Assembly: GCA_025923195.1 (NCBI GenBank)
Contig: JAICGJ010000048.1
Location: 1 to 33,732, forward strand
DNA length: 33,732 nucleotides
Direction of reading: 5' to 3'
Origin: Chryseolinea sp.
Lineage (GTDB): Bacteria; Bacteroidota; Bacteroidia; Cytophagales; Cyclobacteriaceae
In this document: piece after piece, positions 1 through 7,589 of the stretch
Numbering within the stretch: position 1 is the stretch's first letter
Layout of the letters: each line of letters starts with the position of its first letter
Notes under the pieces: generated by a model
What the model was told of the DNA's origin: nothing
The model's database searches: none
Seen by the model: the letters and a program-made list of their open reading frames with translations, nothing else
Translations under genes and position numbers: made by a program

Positions 1-881
1 GGGAACGCATAGCCTTCGGGTGGTCTGCGTTCCCTCCATGATGATATTCGCCATTGCCGCAATTCCTCATTGTCTTCCTCCGCTGGCATCATGGATATAT
101 ATTGTGCCAGGCGGACTTTATTGCCGCTCTTGTTGGGTCTGATGCCATGAGGCTGGGTGCTGTTAAATATCAAAAGATCTCCAGCTTCCATGAGTACCTT
201 TACAATTTCAAATCCTGTTACATCAGGCTTAAAATGATCTCTGTCTTCTGGCTGCGTCAATTTCCACGTATCATATGTTCGATATAGTTCTGGCACACAT
301 TGAAAGCCTCCCATGTTTTCATCAGTTTGATCCGCTAAAGCTAAAACCCCCTGAACATTCTGAGGCCTGGTTTCTGGATCGTAGTCCCAATGAATAAAGC
401 CTTTATATTCATATCCGGGACGGATGGGAAGATTCAAATTGGCGCGGTCTATCGTTACCCACAATTTCTCTGTGCCCCAGATGTCAGCAAATGCCTGGTG
501 AATTTTTGGGTGCTGCCGGTTCTCCCACAGAAATTGATGGTTATATACTTCAACCATTCCCGTATTGGTTAGCTCCTTCATCTTCATTTCCGCTCTTGGA
601 GGTGCGTACCAGGTCTCTGGATCATTGGGGTCCTTCTCCTCGAACTCCCAAAGGAAATTTGCCAGTCGTTCAACCTGATGCCTGGGCACCGCATTTTTGA
701 TGACGATGTAACCATTGTGTATCCAGAATTGCCAATCACTTTCAGAAAGAACACGAAGTGGTTCGCCGTTGCTTCTGTCATTAAGCTTTATTGCGCTGCT
801 TTTTGCAGTTGATGGGTTGCCGGGGATGTCTTTGTGTGCATTGGCGATACCCATAGTTGGAGTCATTGTAGCTTGTTTCAT
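1..881 (-). CDS. Phytanoyl-CoA dioxygenase (PhyH) family protein, partial
   Basis: The minus-strand frame starts at the ATG complementary to 879-881 and runs off the left edge without a stop, giving about 293 residues with the C-terminus missing. It reads as a non-heme Fe(II)/2-oxoglutarate dioxygenase of the PhyH family. The iron-binding HxD motif is H164-W-D166 within the segment FIHWDYDPET, the distal iron ligand is H245 in the segment QPHGIRPN, and R257 in KVRLAQY is the expected 2-oxoglutarate-binding arginine. PhyH-family enzymes hydroxylate small organic substrates (fatty acyl-CoA, ectoine, mitomycin and quorum-signal-like molecules), so the substrate cannot be named from sequence. No signal peptide is visible, so the enzyme should be cytoplasmic. 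It is divergent from an AraC-type regulator across a 142-bp gap, which suggests that regulator as its controller (inference). Confidence 0.88.
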   Translation of the reverse strand, partial: MKQATMTPTMGIANAHKDIPGNPSTAKSSAIKLNDRSNGEPLRVLSESDWQFWIHNGYIVIKNAVPRHQVERLANFLWEFEEKDPNDPETWYAPPRAEMKMKELTNTGMVEVYNHQFLWENRQHPKIHQAFADIWGTEKLWVTIDRANLNLPIRPGYEYKGFIHWDYDPETRPQNVQGVLALADQTDENMGGFQCVPELYRTYDTWKLTQPEDRDHFKPDVTGFEIVKVLMEAGDLLIFNSTQPHGIRPNKSGNKVRLAQYISMMPAEEDNEELRQWRISSWRERRPPEGYAF

Positions 882-908
882 AGAAAACTTTCTTGCTTGA
901 TTATGGAT

Positions 909-934
909 CAAAGTTCAGGCTTGGACGCAAAGTT
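909..934. promoter_or_regulatory. Candidate AraC-type operator: direct repeat CAAAGTT x2
   Basis: In the gap between the PhyH gene and the divergent AraC gene the heptamer CAAAGTT occurs at 909-915 and again at 928-934. Both copies are followed within two bases by CAG. The 19-bp offset is close to two helical turns, the arrangement that AraC-family proteins commonly bind. The repeats lie about 28-53 bp upstream of the PhyH start. A separate 10-bp perfect palindrome, AATGATCATT, is at 947-956. The binding role is inference. Confidence 0.3.
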
Positions 935-1023
935 TTCAGCCTCCCCAATGATCATTATTTGCTCTGTATTAACATCTTTTTCCATTTTTCAAGGCATTTA
1001 GGGAAATTACAGAAAAATTCTAC

Positions 1024-1872
1024 ATGAAAATACAAAAAGAGATAGTATTGCCCGATCCAGGGCAATCGTTCAAGCTCTTCACGCCCAGTCTGAAAAATTA
1101 TTTCTTTTGGCATTATCACCCGGAATACGAACTGGTCTACGTGGAGGCCAGCAATGGCATACGCCATGTCGGACAACACATCTCCAGTTACATGGGTAGC
1201 GATTTGGTTTTGATCGGACCTAATGTACCTCATCTGAATTTTGATTATGGGATAGAAACAGAGTATCGGCAAGTTGTCGTACAGCTGAAAGAGAATTTTC
1301 TCGGTGACGCGTTCATCGAAACGCCAGAATTTCATGCCATAAAAAAACTGTTTGAAAAAGCGTACCTGGGATTATCGTTTAGTGGTAAGACAAAAAAATC
1401 GGTAGCCGAAAAGCTGAGAAATATGCAGGGACGGTCACACTTTGACCAGCTTTTAGATTTGTTGGAAGTCTTTCAGATTCTTGCGACATCGAGAGAAGTG
1501 ACTAAACTTAATGAGCAGGACACGAGTATCAAACTCTTCATGGACGATAAGATTCGAATGGGTGCTATCTATAAATACATACATTCAAATTATGATAACC
1601 GTCCCGATGTTAAAGAGGTAGCGAGAAGCGTCCATTTAAGTACACCAGCATTCTGCCGGTATTTTAAGAAGCAGACAAAAATGACCTTTACAGATTTTGT
1701 TAATCAATATAGGATCACTCAAGCGAAAACATTGCTCTTAAAAGATGTGAGCGTTTCAGAAGCTTGTTTTGAAGTAGGATTTGAAAGTCTTTCATATTTC
1801 AATAAATTATTCAACAAATTAACCGGAGAAAATCCTTCTTCTTTCAGGCGGAAGCATTCGTTGAGAGGTTAG
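1024..1872 (+). CDS. AraC family transcriptional regulator with N-terminal cupin sensor
   Basis: This 282-residue protein has the usual layout of small-molecule-responsive AraC regulators. The N-terminal half is cupin-like, including the segment FFWHYHPEYELVYV with histidines typical of the AraC-type sugar/effector cupin. The C-terminal ~100 residues form an AraC/XylS double helix-turn-helix: the first HTH lies around DVKEVARSVHLSTPAFCRYF and the second around VSEACFEVGFESLSYFNKLF, and the signature continues into FNKLTGENPSSFR. Length is normal for the family. It is divergently oriented from the PhyH-like oxygenase gene, the classical arrangement for a local regulator and its target. The stop codon TAG is at 1870-1872. 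The effector is unknown. Confidence 0.92.
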   Translation: MKIQKEIVLPDPGQSFKLFTPSLKNYFFWHYHPEYELVYVEASNGIRHVGQHISSYMGSDLVLIGPNVPHLNFDYGIETEYRQVVVQLKENFLGDAFIETPEFHAIKKLFEKAYLGLSFSGKTKKSVAEKLRNMQGRSHFDQLLDLLEVFQILATSREVTKLNEQDTSIKLFMDDKIRMGAIYKYIHSNYDNRPDVKEVARSVHLSTPAFCRYFKKQTKMTFTDFVNQYRITQAKTLLLKDVSVSEACFEVGFESLSYFNKLFNKLTGENPSSFRRKHSLRG

Positions 1873-1969
1873 ATGTCACTACTTTGCGGAATGGGCAACT
1901 TCACAATCGTTCGCGGCATGAGCATTTCTGATGCTCGAGCACTCATCCGTCCCAGATCAAAGTGCAATG

Positions 1970-3166
1970 TCAAACAGGAAATGATATTTTGCCCATCGAC
2001 ACCGTTGGAACTTTTGATCTGTTGCCAAAATTTAACCTGCCGCCGGCAAGGCTTTCATTTGCCAGCACAGCAAAAAGCACTGCCTCTTTGGCATCTCCCG
2101 ATATTCCGAGTTCATCCATCTTACGAAAGTCGGCTTGGGGGAGTAACGATTTGATTCCCGACAACATAAGTGGGTTATGGGCACCCCCGCCGCTCAGAAA
2201 GATCTTCGGTTTCCTTCTCAAATTCACTGCCCTTCTGATGGCAGCGGAAATCGTTTCAGCACTGAAACGGGTTAGCGTTGCCAACAGGTCCTCCAGTGAA
2301 ATTGAATGCATGCCAGACCGATCGATGGCGCGCTGTACATAGCTCATGCTGAAAAGTTCAGGGCCCGTTGTCTTCGGAAAAGGCAGTTCAAAAAAATTGT
2401 CGGCTATCAGCTCCTCCAGCAACACTTCAATAACTTTCCCTGTCTTTGCAATCATTGAATCTTTATCAAAATAGAGGCCTTGTCGATGCTGACGGACGGC
2501 CTGATCGATAAGTGTGTTACCCGGACCGGTATCTGTCACAAATACTTTTTTTGCATCAGCCGAGCCAGGTAGATAGGTGAAATTCCCAATACCGCCGATG
2601 TTTAACATGATTCTGTCTTCTCCTTTTTTTGAGAAGAGGAGATAATCGCCATAGACGGCAAGTGGTGCACCTTCGCCTCCCGCAGCGATATGTTTCTGAC
2701 GAAAGTCGCTGAGCGTTATAATACCTGTCTTTACGGCCACATGATCGCCATCTCCCGCCTGAAACGTAGAATCGATAGTTGCTCCAGCGGTAATTGCTTT
2801 CGGGGCGTGAAAAACGGTCTGGCCATGCGAAGCGACAACGTCAACGGTGGCGGGTTTTATGTTCCACTTCTTCAAGCATCCAAGTACAATTTCGCCGTGA
2901 AGCTGTCCGATCCAGGCGTTCAACTCACACAGGCGTTGGAAATCCACCTTTGGCTTGGCAAAAACTTCGAGTATCCGTTCCTTGGTATGCTGACTGTAGG
3001 CAACGGTACTGAATCTAACAAGATTTACCACCGTGGACTTGCCGTGGCCCGAGATCTTGCACAATGCAACATCAAGCCCGTCGAGTGAAGTGCCTGACAT
3101 AAGTCCAACAATATGTCGTGTTTTTTTGGAGGCGATGCGCGCGAGTGTCTTAATGTTTGAGTTCAT
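1970..3166 (-). CDS. anmK: Anhydro-N-acetylmuramic acid kinase
   Basis: AnmK phosphorylates and hydrolytically opens 1,6-anhydro-N-acetylmuramic acid to N-acetylmuramate 6-phosphate with ATP, a cytoplasmic step of peptidoglycan recycling. The N-terminal phosphate-binding motif is HIVGLMSGTSLDGLDVALC, with MSGTSLDG at residues 23-30. The family motif VTDTGPGNTLIDQAV, carrying the catalytic-region aspartate, follows, and a C-terminal SGGGAHNP glycine loop completes the ASKHA kinase fold. I chose the ATG at 3166 (398 aa) because it leaves the short N-terminal lead typical of Bacteroidota AnmK. An in-frame ATG at 3235 would add 23 hydrophobic residues with no family resemblance. No murQ-type etherase or recycling transporter is visible next to it. 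The nearest neighbour downstream is the convergent AraC gene. Confidence 0.95.
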   Translation of the reverse strand: MNSNIKTLARIASKKTRHIVGLMSGTSLDGLDVALCKISGHGKSTVVNLVRFSTVAYSQHTKERILEVFAKPKVDFQRLCELNAWIGQLHGEIVLGCLKKWNIKPATVDVVASHGQTVFHAPKAITAGATIDSTFQAGDGDHVAVKTGIITLSDFRQKHIAAGGEGAPLAVYGDYLLFSKKGEDRIMLNIGGIGNFTYLPGSADAKKVFVTDTGPGNTLIDQAVRQHRQGLYFDKDSMIAKTGKVIEVLLEELIADNFFELPFPKTTGPELFSMSYVQRAIDRSGMHSISLEDLLATLTRFSAETISAAIRRAVNLRRKPKIFLSGGGAHNPLMLSGIKSLLPQADFRKMDELGISGDAKEAVLFAVLANESLAGGRLNFGNRSKVPTVSMGKISFPV

Positions 3167-3282
3167 TCCTGTGCCATAGATAATGCCTAAAGACAAATTT
3201 GGGAAAAAGTGCAGTAGAAGCGAAAAACTTCTCACTGGCTGGGACTAATTATTTCTTAATGTAACCTCAGTTTATCCAACTT

Positions 3283-3343
3283 TCAGCTGAACTATTAAGA
3301 ATACTGATTTATAATGTTGATAGCGCGCTGAGAAATCAGCTGA
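3283..3343. promoter_or_regulatory. Pair of TCAGCTGA palindromes upstream of anmK
   Basis: The 8-bp palindrome TCAGCTGA occurs twice in the 278-bp gap between anmK and the outer-membrane protein gene, at 3283-3290 and 3336-3343. Each copy sits in a longer perfect palindrome: TTCAGCTGAA at 3282-3291 and AATCAGCTGATT at 3334-3345. The 53-bp offset is about five helical turns, so a dimeric repressor could occupy both copies on one face. They lie 117-180 bp upstream of the chosen anmK start. No regulator gene is adjacent, so the function is speculative. Nothing else recognisable was seen in the gap. Confidence 0.25.
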
Positions 3344-3444
3344 TTGGTGGATGCACAGAAGTAACGGGCGGCACGAATCGGCGACTGGTTGAACTTGGAT
3401 AATAGTGATATTCTGCGGGTATGCCTGGGGTTGTAGGATGCCTT

Positions 3445-4239
3445 TTATTTCTTCCGTTTTACCTCCTTGTCCTTAGTGCTCTTGCCTTTCCGGCTTTCCT
3501 GCACGTTTACATCAATTACGTACGAAACAGTAAGACTGATCACCTTTTCATTTGAGCGAAGGTTGTCAGTAAATCCCAGAGTCCGGTTTGATGCACTGGT
3601 TTTAGTACCGAAGAACGTATGGCCAGAGGTAAATCTTAACTCGGTGGAGATTTTTCGGTTTTGTTTTAGCGGGGCAATAAATCCAACACCAATGTCGATC
3701 CCAAATAACCATCTATTTTCGTCGACCACATACATCTTATCAAAATCGGGCTCTGTTGGGTCTTGCGGCATCTCTGTAAACAAGACGTTGTAGTCATAAG
3801 AACCGCCAGCGCTTATTTTCCCTTTTCCCGATATCCAGTAGCTAACATGCGGACCAATACCAACAAACCATTGAGATGGGATATCGGGGCCAAGGTTAAG
3901 AGGGAACGATCTTCGGAGTAACATCGCAACGTCGCCGAAATAGTACGTGGCATCATTCTTCCAGGTGTCGTCATTAAAAGATATTTTTCGACCTTTTTGT
4001 GAGAACCCAAACTCTGTCTGCAGAGAGTAATTATTCTTCAAAGGAAAACATATAAGGCCCGCGGCGTAAAAGCCTGGCTTTATCTTGTGAGAATAATCAT
4101 CCTTGTCGTCTTTGTCGCCAAAGCTATTCCAGGACATCAATGGCCCGGCCTTGACCCCTAACGAAAATTTCAGGCCGTACGACAGCACACTGCCCAAACT
4201 GAGCACCAAACACAGAAATATAATTCGTATCACAACCAT
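3445..4239 (-). CDS. Outer-membrane beta-barrel protein (porin/PorT-like family)
   Basis: A 264-residue protein with a Sec signal peptide (hydrophobic residues 3-20, cleavage near residues 20-22). The mature region is rich in alternating aromatic and glycine beta-strands: KFSLGVKAGPLMSW, PGFYAAGLICFPL, YSLQTEFGFSQKGRKI, WFVGIGPHVSYW, WLFGIDIGVGFIAP and STELRFTSGHTFFG. This fits the small 8-stranded OMP_b-brl_2/PorT-like outer-membrane barrels common in Bacteroidota. The last strand, VISLTVSYVIDV, is followed by an unusual 17-residue lysine-rich hydrophilic tail. Function is unknown; such proteins are usually annotated only as porin-family proteins. It is transcribed toward anmK and away from the adhesin operon across a 405-bp gap. 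Confidence 0.8.
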   Translation of the reverse strand: MVVIRIIFLCLVLSLGSVLSYGLKFSLGVKAGPLMSWNSFGDKDDKDDYSHKIKPGFYAAGLICFPLKNNYSLQTEFGFSQKGRKISFNDDTWKNDATYYFGDVAMLLRRSFPLNLGPDIPSQWFVGIGPHVSYWISGKGKISAGGSYDYNVLFTEMPQDPTEPDFDKMYVVDENRWLFGIDIGVGFIAPLKQNRKISTELRFTSGHTFFGTKTSASNRTLGFTDNLRSNEKVISLTVSYVIDVNVQESRKGKSTKDKEVKRKK

Positions 4240-4644
4240 TGATTACTCTTGTAAGATTATAGGCTTAACTGTTGGGTCTAATTGTATTTCTCAGCCGTCC
4301 TTGTAGGGGAATTGACCGCTTATTTTGTTTGATAAAATGTAAAAAAAATTCAAGTGCCGTCTTATGACTAAAATTCAATGTTAATCAATTTTTTGCATTG
4401 CCTGTTCTTCAAATTCCCTCTTCCGCAGGAATTCAAGTCGAGCGTGCATTAAGCGTAGTTCAAAGTACGTTAAAGGAGTTTCAAAGACTATAAGCGCCGA
4501 TAAACTGTGAAAGTGGTGATTCAAAGTCAATGCAGTCAACTCACCTGCTAATTGTTAGCCTGACGGTTACAACTAGCATACAAGAGAGATCAATTTTTTA
4601 GCCATGGAGTATTCGGACATTCCAGGTGAAACTGAGCGTAGGAA
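4240..4644. other. 405-bp divergent intergenic region upstream of the adhesin operon
   Basis: No convincing gene lies here. The region must hold the promoters for the outer-membrane barrel gene (minus) and the adhesin operon (plus). I could not find a complete Bacteroidota promoter (TTTG, then TAnnTTTG about 19-21 bases later) on either strand. The clearest structure is the triple TTCAAAG repeat described separately. Translation of the first operon gene starts directly after GTAGGAA, which is too close to be a normal Shine-Dalgarno. Confidence 0.5.
4459..4526 (+). repeat. Three phased TTCAAAG direct repeats upstream of adhesin operon
   Basis: The heptamer TTCAAAG occurs at 4459-4465, 4480-4486 and 4520-4526. 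The start-to-start offsets are 21 and 40 bp, close to two and four helical turns. The cluster ends about 118 bp before the first ATG of the adhesin operon. Phased direct repeats suggest an activator-binding array, but chance occurrence in AT-rich DNA is possible. Confidence 0.25.
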
Positions 4645-7584
4645 ATGAAGATAGTTACCGCAACTCTTTTTTACATGATAGCTTTCTGCGCTGCTGCTCA
4701 GAAACCCGTTGTCACTGGGGTGGAACCTATGTCTCCGTATCCCACTAAGAGTATTCTAATTAAGGGCAGTGGGTTCGGGAACACTTCGGCAAACCTTCAC
4801 GTTTCCTTCGATCAGGCAAAGGGGACTGTGATTAATTCTTCTGACGCCTTGATTGAAGTTAGTGTGCCACCTCAGGCTCGACTTCACAACGTTGAGGTCA
4901 CAAATCTGACAAGCCATCTTTCCTCTAAATCACCCGTTAAGGTTATGCCGGTCTTTAGCGGAGAAGGATTTGTTGCATCAAAATTAGCAGCGCCCCTTTC
5001 GTTCACCAGTACGACTGCGGTGTTTGATGTCTGTTCCTGCGACTTGAACAACGACAACAAACCTGATTTGGTAGGTACTAAATTTGAGAACATCGCCACC
5101 GATTTAATTGTCCTGCAAAATCAGAGCACCCCTGGAAATCTCTCGTTCACAAAATTGGATAAATCCAATTTGTCTTCCTTGAATATGAATGCGCCTACTG
5201 GTCACGTTGCATGCGGTGACCTTAATGGCGATGGGAAGCCGGACCTGGTGGCTTCGCGAAGCGGCACAACCGCCAACAGCATTTTCGTTATACGCAATAT
5301 TAGCGGCGCCAACCCCGACTTTGCACCCCCGGTTGAACTGGTTCTCGAAACCGGCCATTTTGCCCGCCAGATTTCCATCCATGATTTGAATGACGATGGG
5401 AAACCGGAAATAATTGTCGCGAACTCCTTCAACAATGTTTTGTATATTTTTTCAAACCAGAGCTCGTCAGGCACTCTCTCGATTGATCCCACACCTGTCA
5501 AGGTGACTCTGAGCGGCATACCAAATTCGCTGGCATTGGAGGTACAGGATTTCGATGGTGATCTGAAACCTGATATCATGTTTACACAAAATCAGGGACC
5601 TAATATTTACATTCTGAAAAATCGCAGCGCTGGATCAATTAGTTTTTCAGCACCCGTATCCTTCACCCTGCCGGGATCCTTCAACGACATAACGTCAGCG
5701 GATTTTAACAACGATGGAAAACTGGATATAGTCGTTACGAGTGTCTTTAATGCGCAAGCATTGGTATTGCTCAATCAAAGCACATCAACCGCATATTCCT
5801 TTACAACTTCCAATACACTAACAACGGGTACTGGTCCTTTTGGGGTAGATGTCAGTGACATCAACGGCGACGGCTTCGCAGATATCATCGTGCCAGACCG
5901 CGGCGTCGGCGCGATCGACGTTTTTCTTCATAACAGGAACGCATCTCCCGGCTTTTCGCGTGTAACGATAAACTCGGCCAAAACAAATTGGTTTACAAGG
6001 GTCGGCGATCTAGATGGTGACGCTAAACCAGATATTGCATTTACTTCCTTTAACAATGCGACTTCGAATTTCTCCATTGAAATTCTAAGGAACAGGAATT
6101 GTCATGACCCAAAAATCTTGAACGAGTTACCGCTTACTATTTGTACGGGTCAGACCATGGTTCTTGAGGCCATACCGGCGCCTAATGTAAACTTTGATTG
6201 GAAGAATGGCGCTACGACGGTTAAGAATAGTTCAGATGCCTTTACTGATATTTCTTCGTCTGGTACTTATACCGTAACGGCTACCGGCGAAGCGGGCGCC
6301 TGCATATTGGTCTCTGATGCGGTGACGATTGTCTCCGGAACGGGCACTGCGCCAGCTGCACCAGTCATTAACCCGATCGCATCGGTGTGTACTGGCTCTG
6401 TCTTGACGGTGACGACCTCTCCCATGGCAGGAGCAAGTTATTTATGGGAAGGGCCAAATGGTTTTACTGCGACTGAGACCGACCCAACGCTTTCGATATC
6501 GAATGCCACAGCCTCTCATTCGGGACGTTATACACTGCGAGTAAAAGTCGGTGATTGTACAAGCGGTGAAGATACGGAAGTCGGTCAAGTTGTGGACCTC
6601 GGAGCCTTTTCCGTTTCAAGCAACACGTCAGGGCAACTATGCGCCGGAGAAAGTGCATTGCTTGCGGTAAATTCGGCATCCGGTCATACCTATCAATGGA
6701 TACGGAATGGTGCTGATATCGCTGCACAAACTGCTAATACACTTACAACAACACAAGAGGGAAATTACAGGGTCAGGGTTTCTTTTGGCAGTTGTTCAGT
6801 CGAAACACCCGATTTGAATGTAATCATTTTACCCAAACCTGTCGCTGGCTTTAATGTCGTCAATGCCGCTTGTATTGGTGAAGTGCTGACATTTGAGAAT
6901 ACGTCCGCTGTTGACAATCGAGCAACTGTTCAATATAGCTGGGATTTTGATGATGGAGAAACCAGCGGTCTGGCTGATGCGACACATACTTATGGCGTTG
7001 TAGGTGCATTTACGCCAGTGCTTACAGTTTCGTACTTGGGACTTCCATCATGCATTGATAGTCACTCCGCTTCCACCTCAATCGCCAACGCAAGTCCGCC
7101 AGAGATTACTTCTGAGACTGCTGAGATCTGCTCGGGGGAAAACGTAATGCTTTCTATCGAAGGTGTGTACAACACAATTACTTGGAATACAAATGAAACT
7201 GCCTCTTTCATCATTGTCAGTCAGCCAAGCACATACAGCGTGACCACGGAGGATGCGAATGGATGTATCGGGACGGACGAAATCACTATTACCGAGCGGT
7301 CTGGGTGCGGAGCGATTGCAATTGAGATTCCGAAAATGTTTTCGCCCAATGACGACGCGAGAAACGACAGGTGGGTAATTGCCGGAATTGAAAACTACGG
7401 CGAATGCACGATGAAGATTTTTGATGATAAAGGTGTTGGGATTTTTCAACAGACTGGCTATCCCCTGGAAGGGTGGGATGGGTTACATAAGAACGGCAGA
7501 CCCGTTCCTGATGGAGTCTATTATTATATACTGGCATGCCCCGACAAAACACCGGTGACGGGAGCAGTAACTATACTTAGATAA
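4645..7584 (+). CDS. Secreted FG-GAP/Ig/PKD protein with T9SS type B sorting domain
   Basis: This 979-residue surface or secreted protein begins with a signal peptide (cleavage near A18/Q19). An IPT/TIG-like Ig domain follows (about residues 20-103, containing SILIKGSGFG). Next come seven FG-GAP/VCBS calcium-loop repeats (about 127-485, for example DLNGDGKPDLVA, DFNNDGKLDIVV and DLDGDAKPDIAF), enough for one seven-bladed beta-propeller. Three cysteine-containing Ig-like domains follow, then a PKD domain with the hallmark YSWDFDDGETSG, and a further Ig-like domain. The C-terminal ~88 residues start at IPKMFSPNDDARNDRW and contain PDGVYYYIL, matching the gliding-motility-associated CHU_C domain, a type B T9SS export signal. 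It is the first gene of an operon; the adhesin ATG is 5 bases after its stop. The likely role is an adhesin or accessory surface protein (inference). Confidence 0.9.
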   Translation: MKIVTATLFYMIAFCAAAQKPVVTGVEPMSPYPTKSILIKGSGFGNTSANLHVSFDQAKGTVINSSDALIEVSVPPQARLHNVEVTNLTSHLSSKSPVKVMPVFSGEGFVASKLAAPLSFTSTTAVFDVCSCDLNNDNKPDLVGTKFENIATDLIVLQNQSTPGNLSFTKLDKSNLSSLNMNAPTGHVACGDLNGDGKPDLVASRSGTTANSIFVIRNISGANPDFAPPVELVLETGHFARQISIHDLNDDGKPEIIVANSFNNVLYIFSNQSSSGTLSIDPTPVKVTLSGIPNSLALEVQDFDGDLKPDIMFTQNQGPNIYILKNRSAGSISFSAPVSFTLPGSFNDITSADFNNDGKLDIVVTSVFNAQALVLLNQSTSTAYSFTTSNTLTTGTGPFGVDVSDINGDGFADIIVPDRGVGAIDVFLHNRNASPGFSRVTINSAKTNWFTRVGDLDGDAKPDIAFTSFNNATSNFSIEILRNRNCHDPKILNELPLTICTGQTMVLEAIPAPNVNFDWKNGATTVKNSSDAFTDISSSGTYTVTATGEAGACILVSDAVTIVSGTGTAPAAPVINPIASVCTGSVLTVTTSPMAGASYLWEGPNGFTATETDPTLSISNATASHSGRYTLRVKVGDCTSGEDTEVGQVVDLGAFSVSSNTSGQLCAGESALLAVNSASGHTYQWIRNGADIAAQTANTLTTTQEGNYRVRVSFGSCSVETPDLNVIILPKPVAGFNVVNAACIGEVLTFENTSAVDNRATVQYSWDFDDGETSGLADATHTYGVVGAFTPVLTVSYLGLPSCIDSHSASTSIANASPPEITSETAEICSGENVMLSIEGVYNTITWNTNETASFIIVSQPSTYSVTTEDANGCIGTDEITITERSGCGAIAIEIPKMFSPNDDARNDRWVIAGIENYGECTMKIFDDKGVGIFQQTGYPLEGWDGLHKNGRPVPDGVYYYILACPDKTPVTGAVTILR

Positions 7585-7589
7585 TACTT

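Noticed and set aside
715-900. Plus-strand open frame with a hydrophobic stretch
   Set aside because: It is the antisense of the 5' end of the PhyH-like gene, which has clear iron-binding motifs.
2690-3088. Plus-strand open frame of 132 codons
   Set aside because: It lies entirely opposite anmK, whose motifs are clear, and shows no protein-like pattern.
4645-4699. Lipoprotein signal in the first operon gene (Cys at residue 15)
   Set aside because: The residue before the cysteine is Phe, which does not fit a lipobox, and a normal signal peptidase I site follows.
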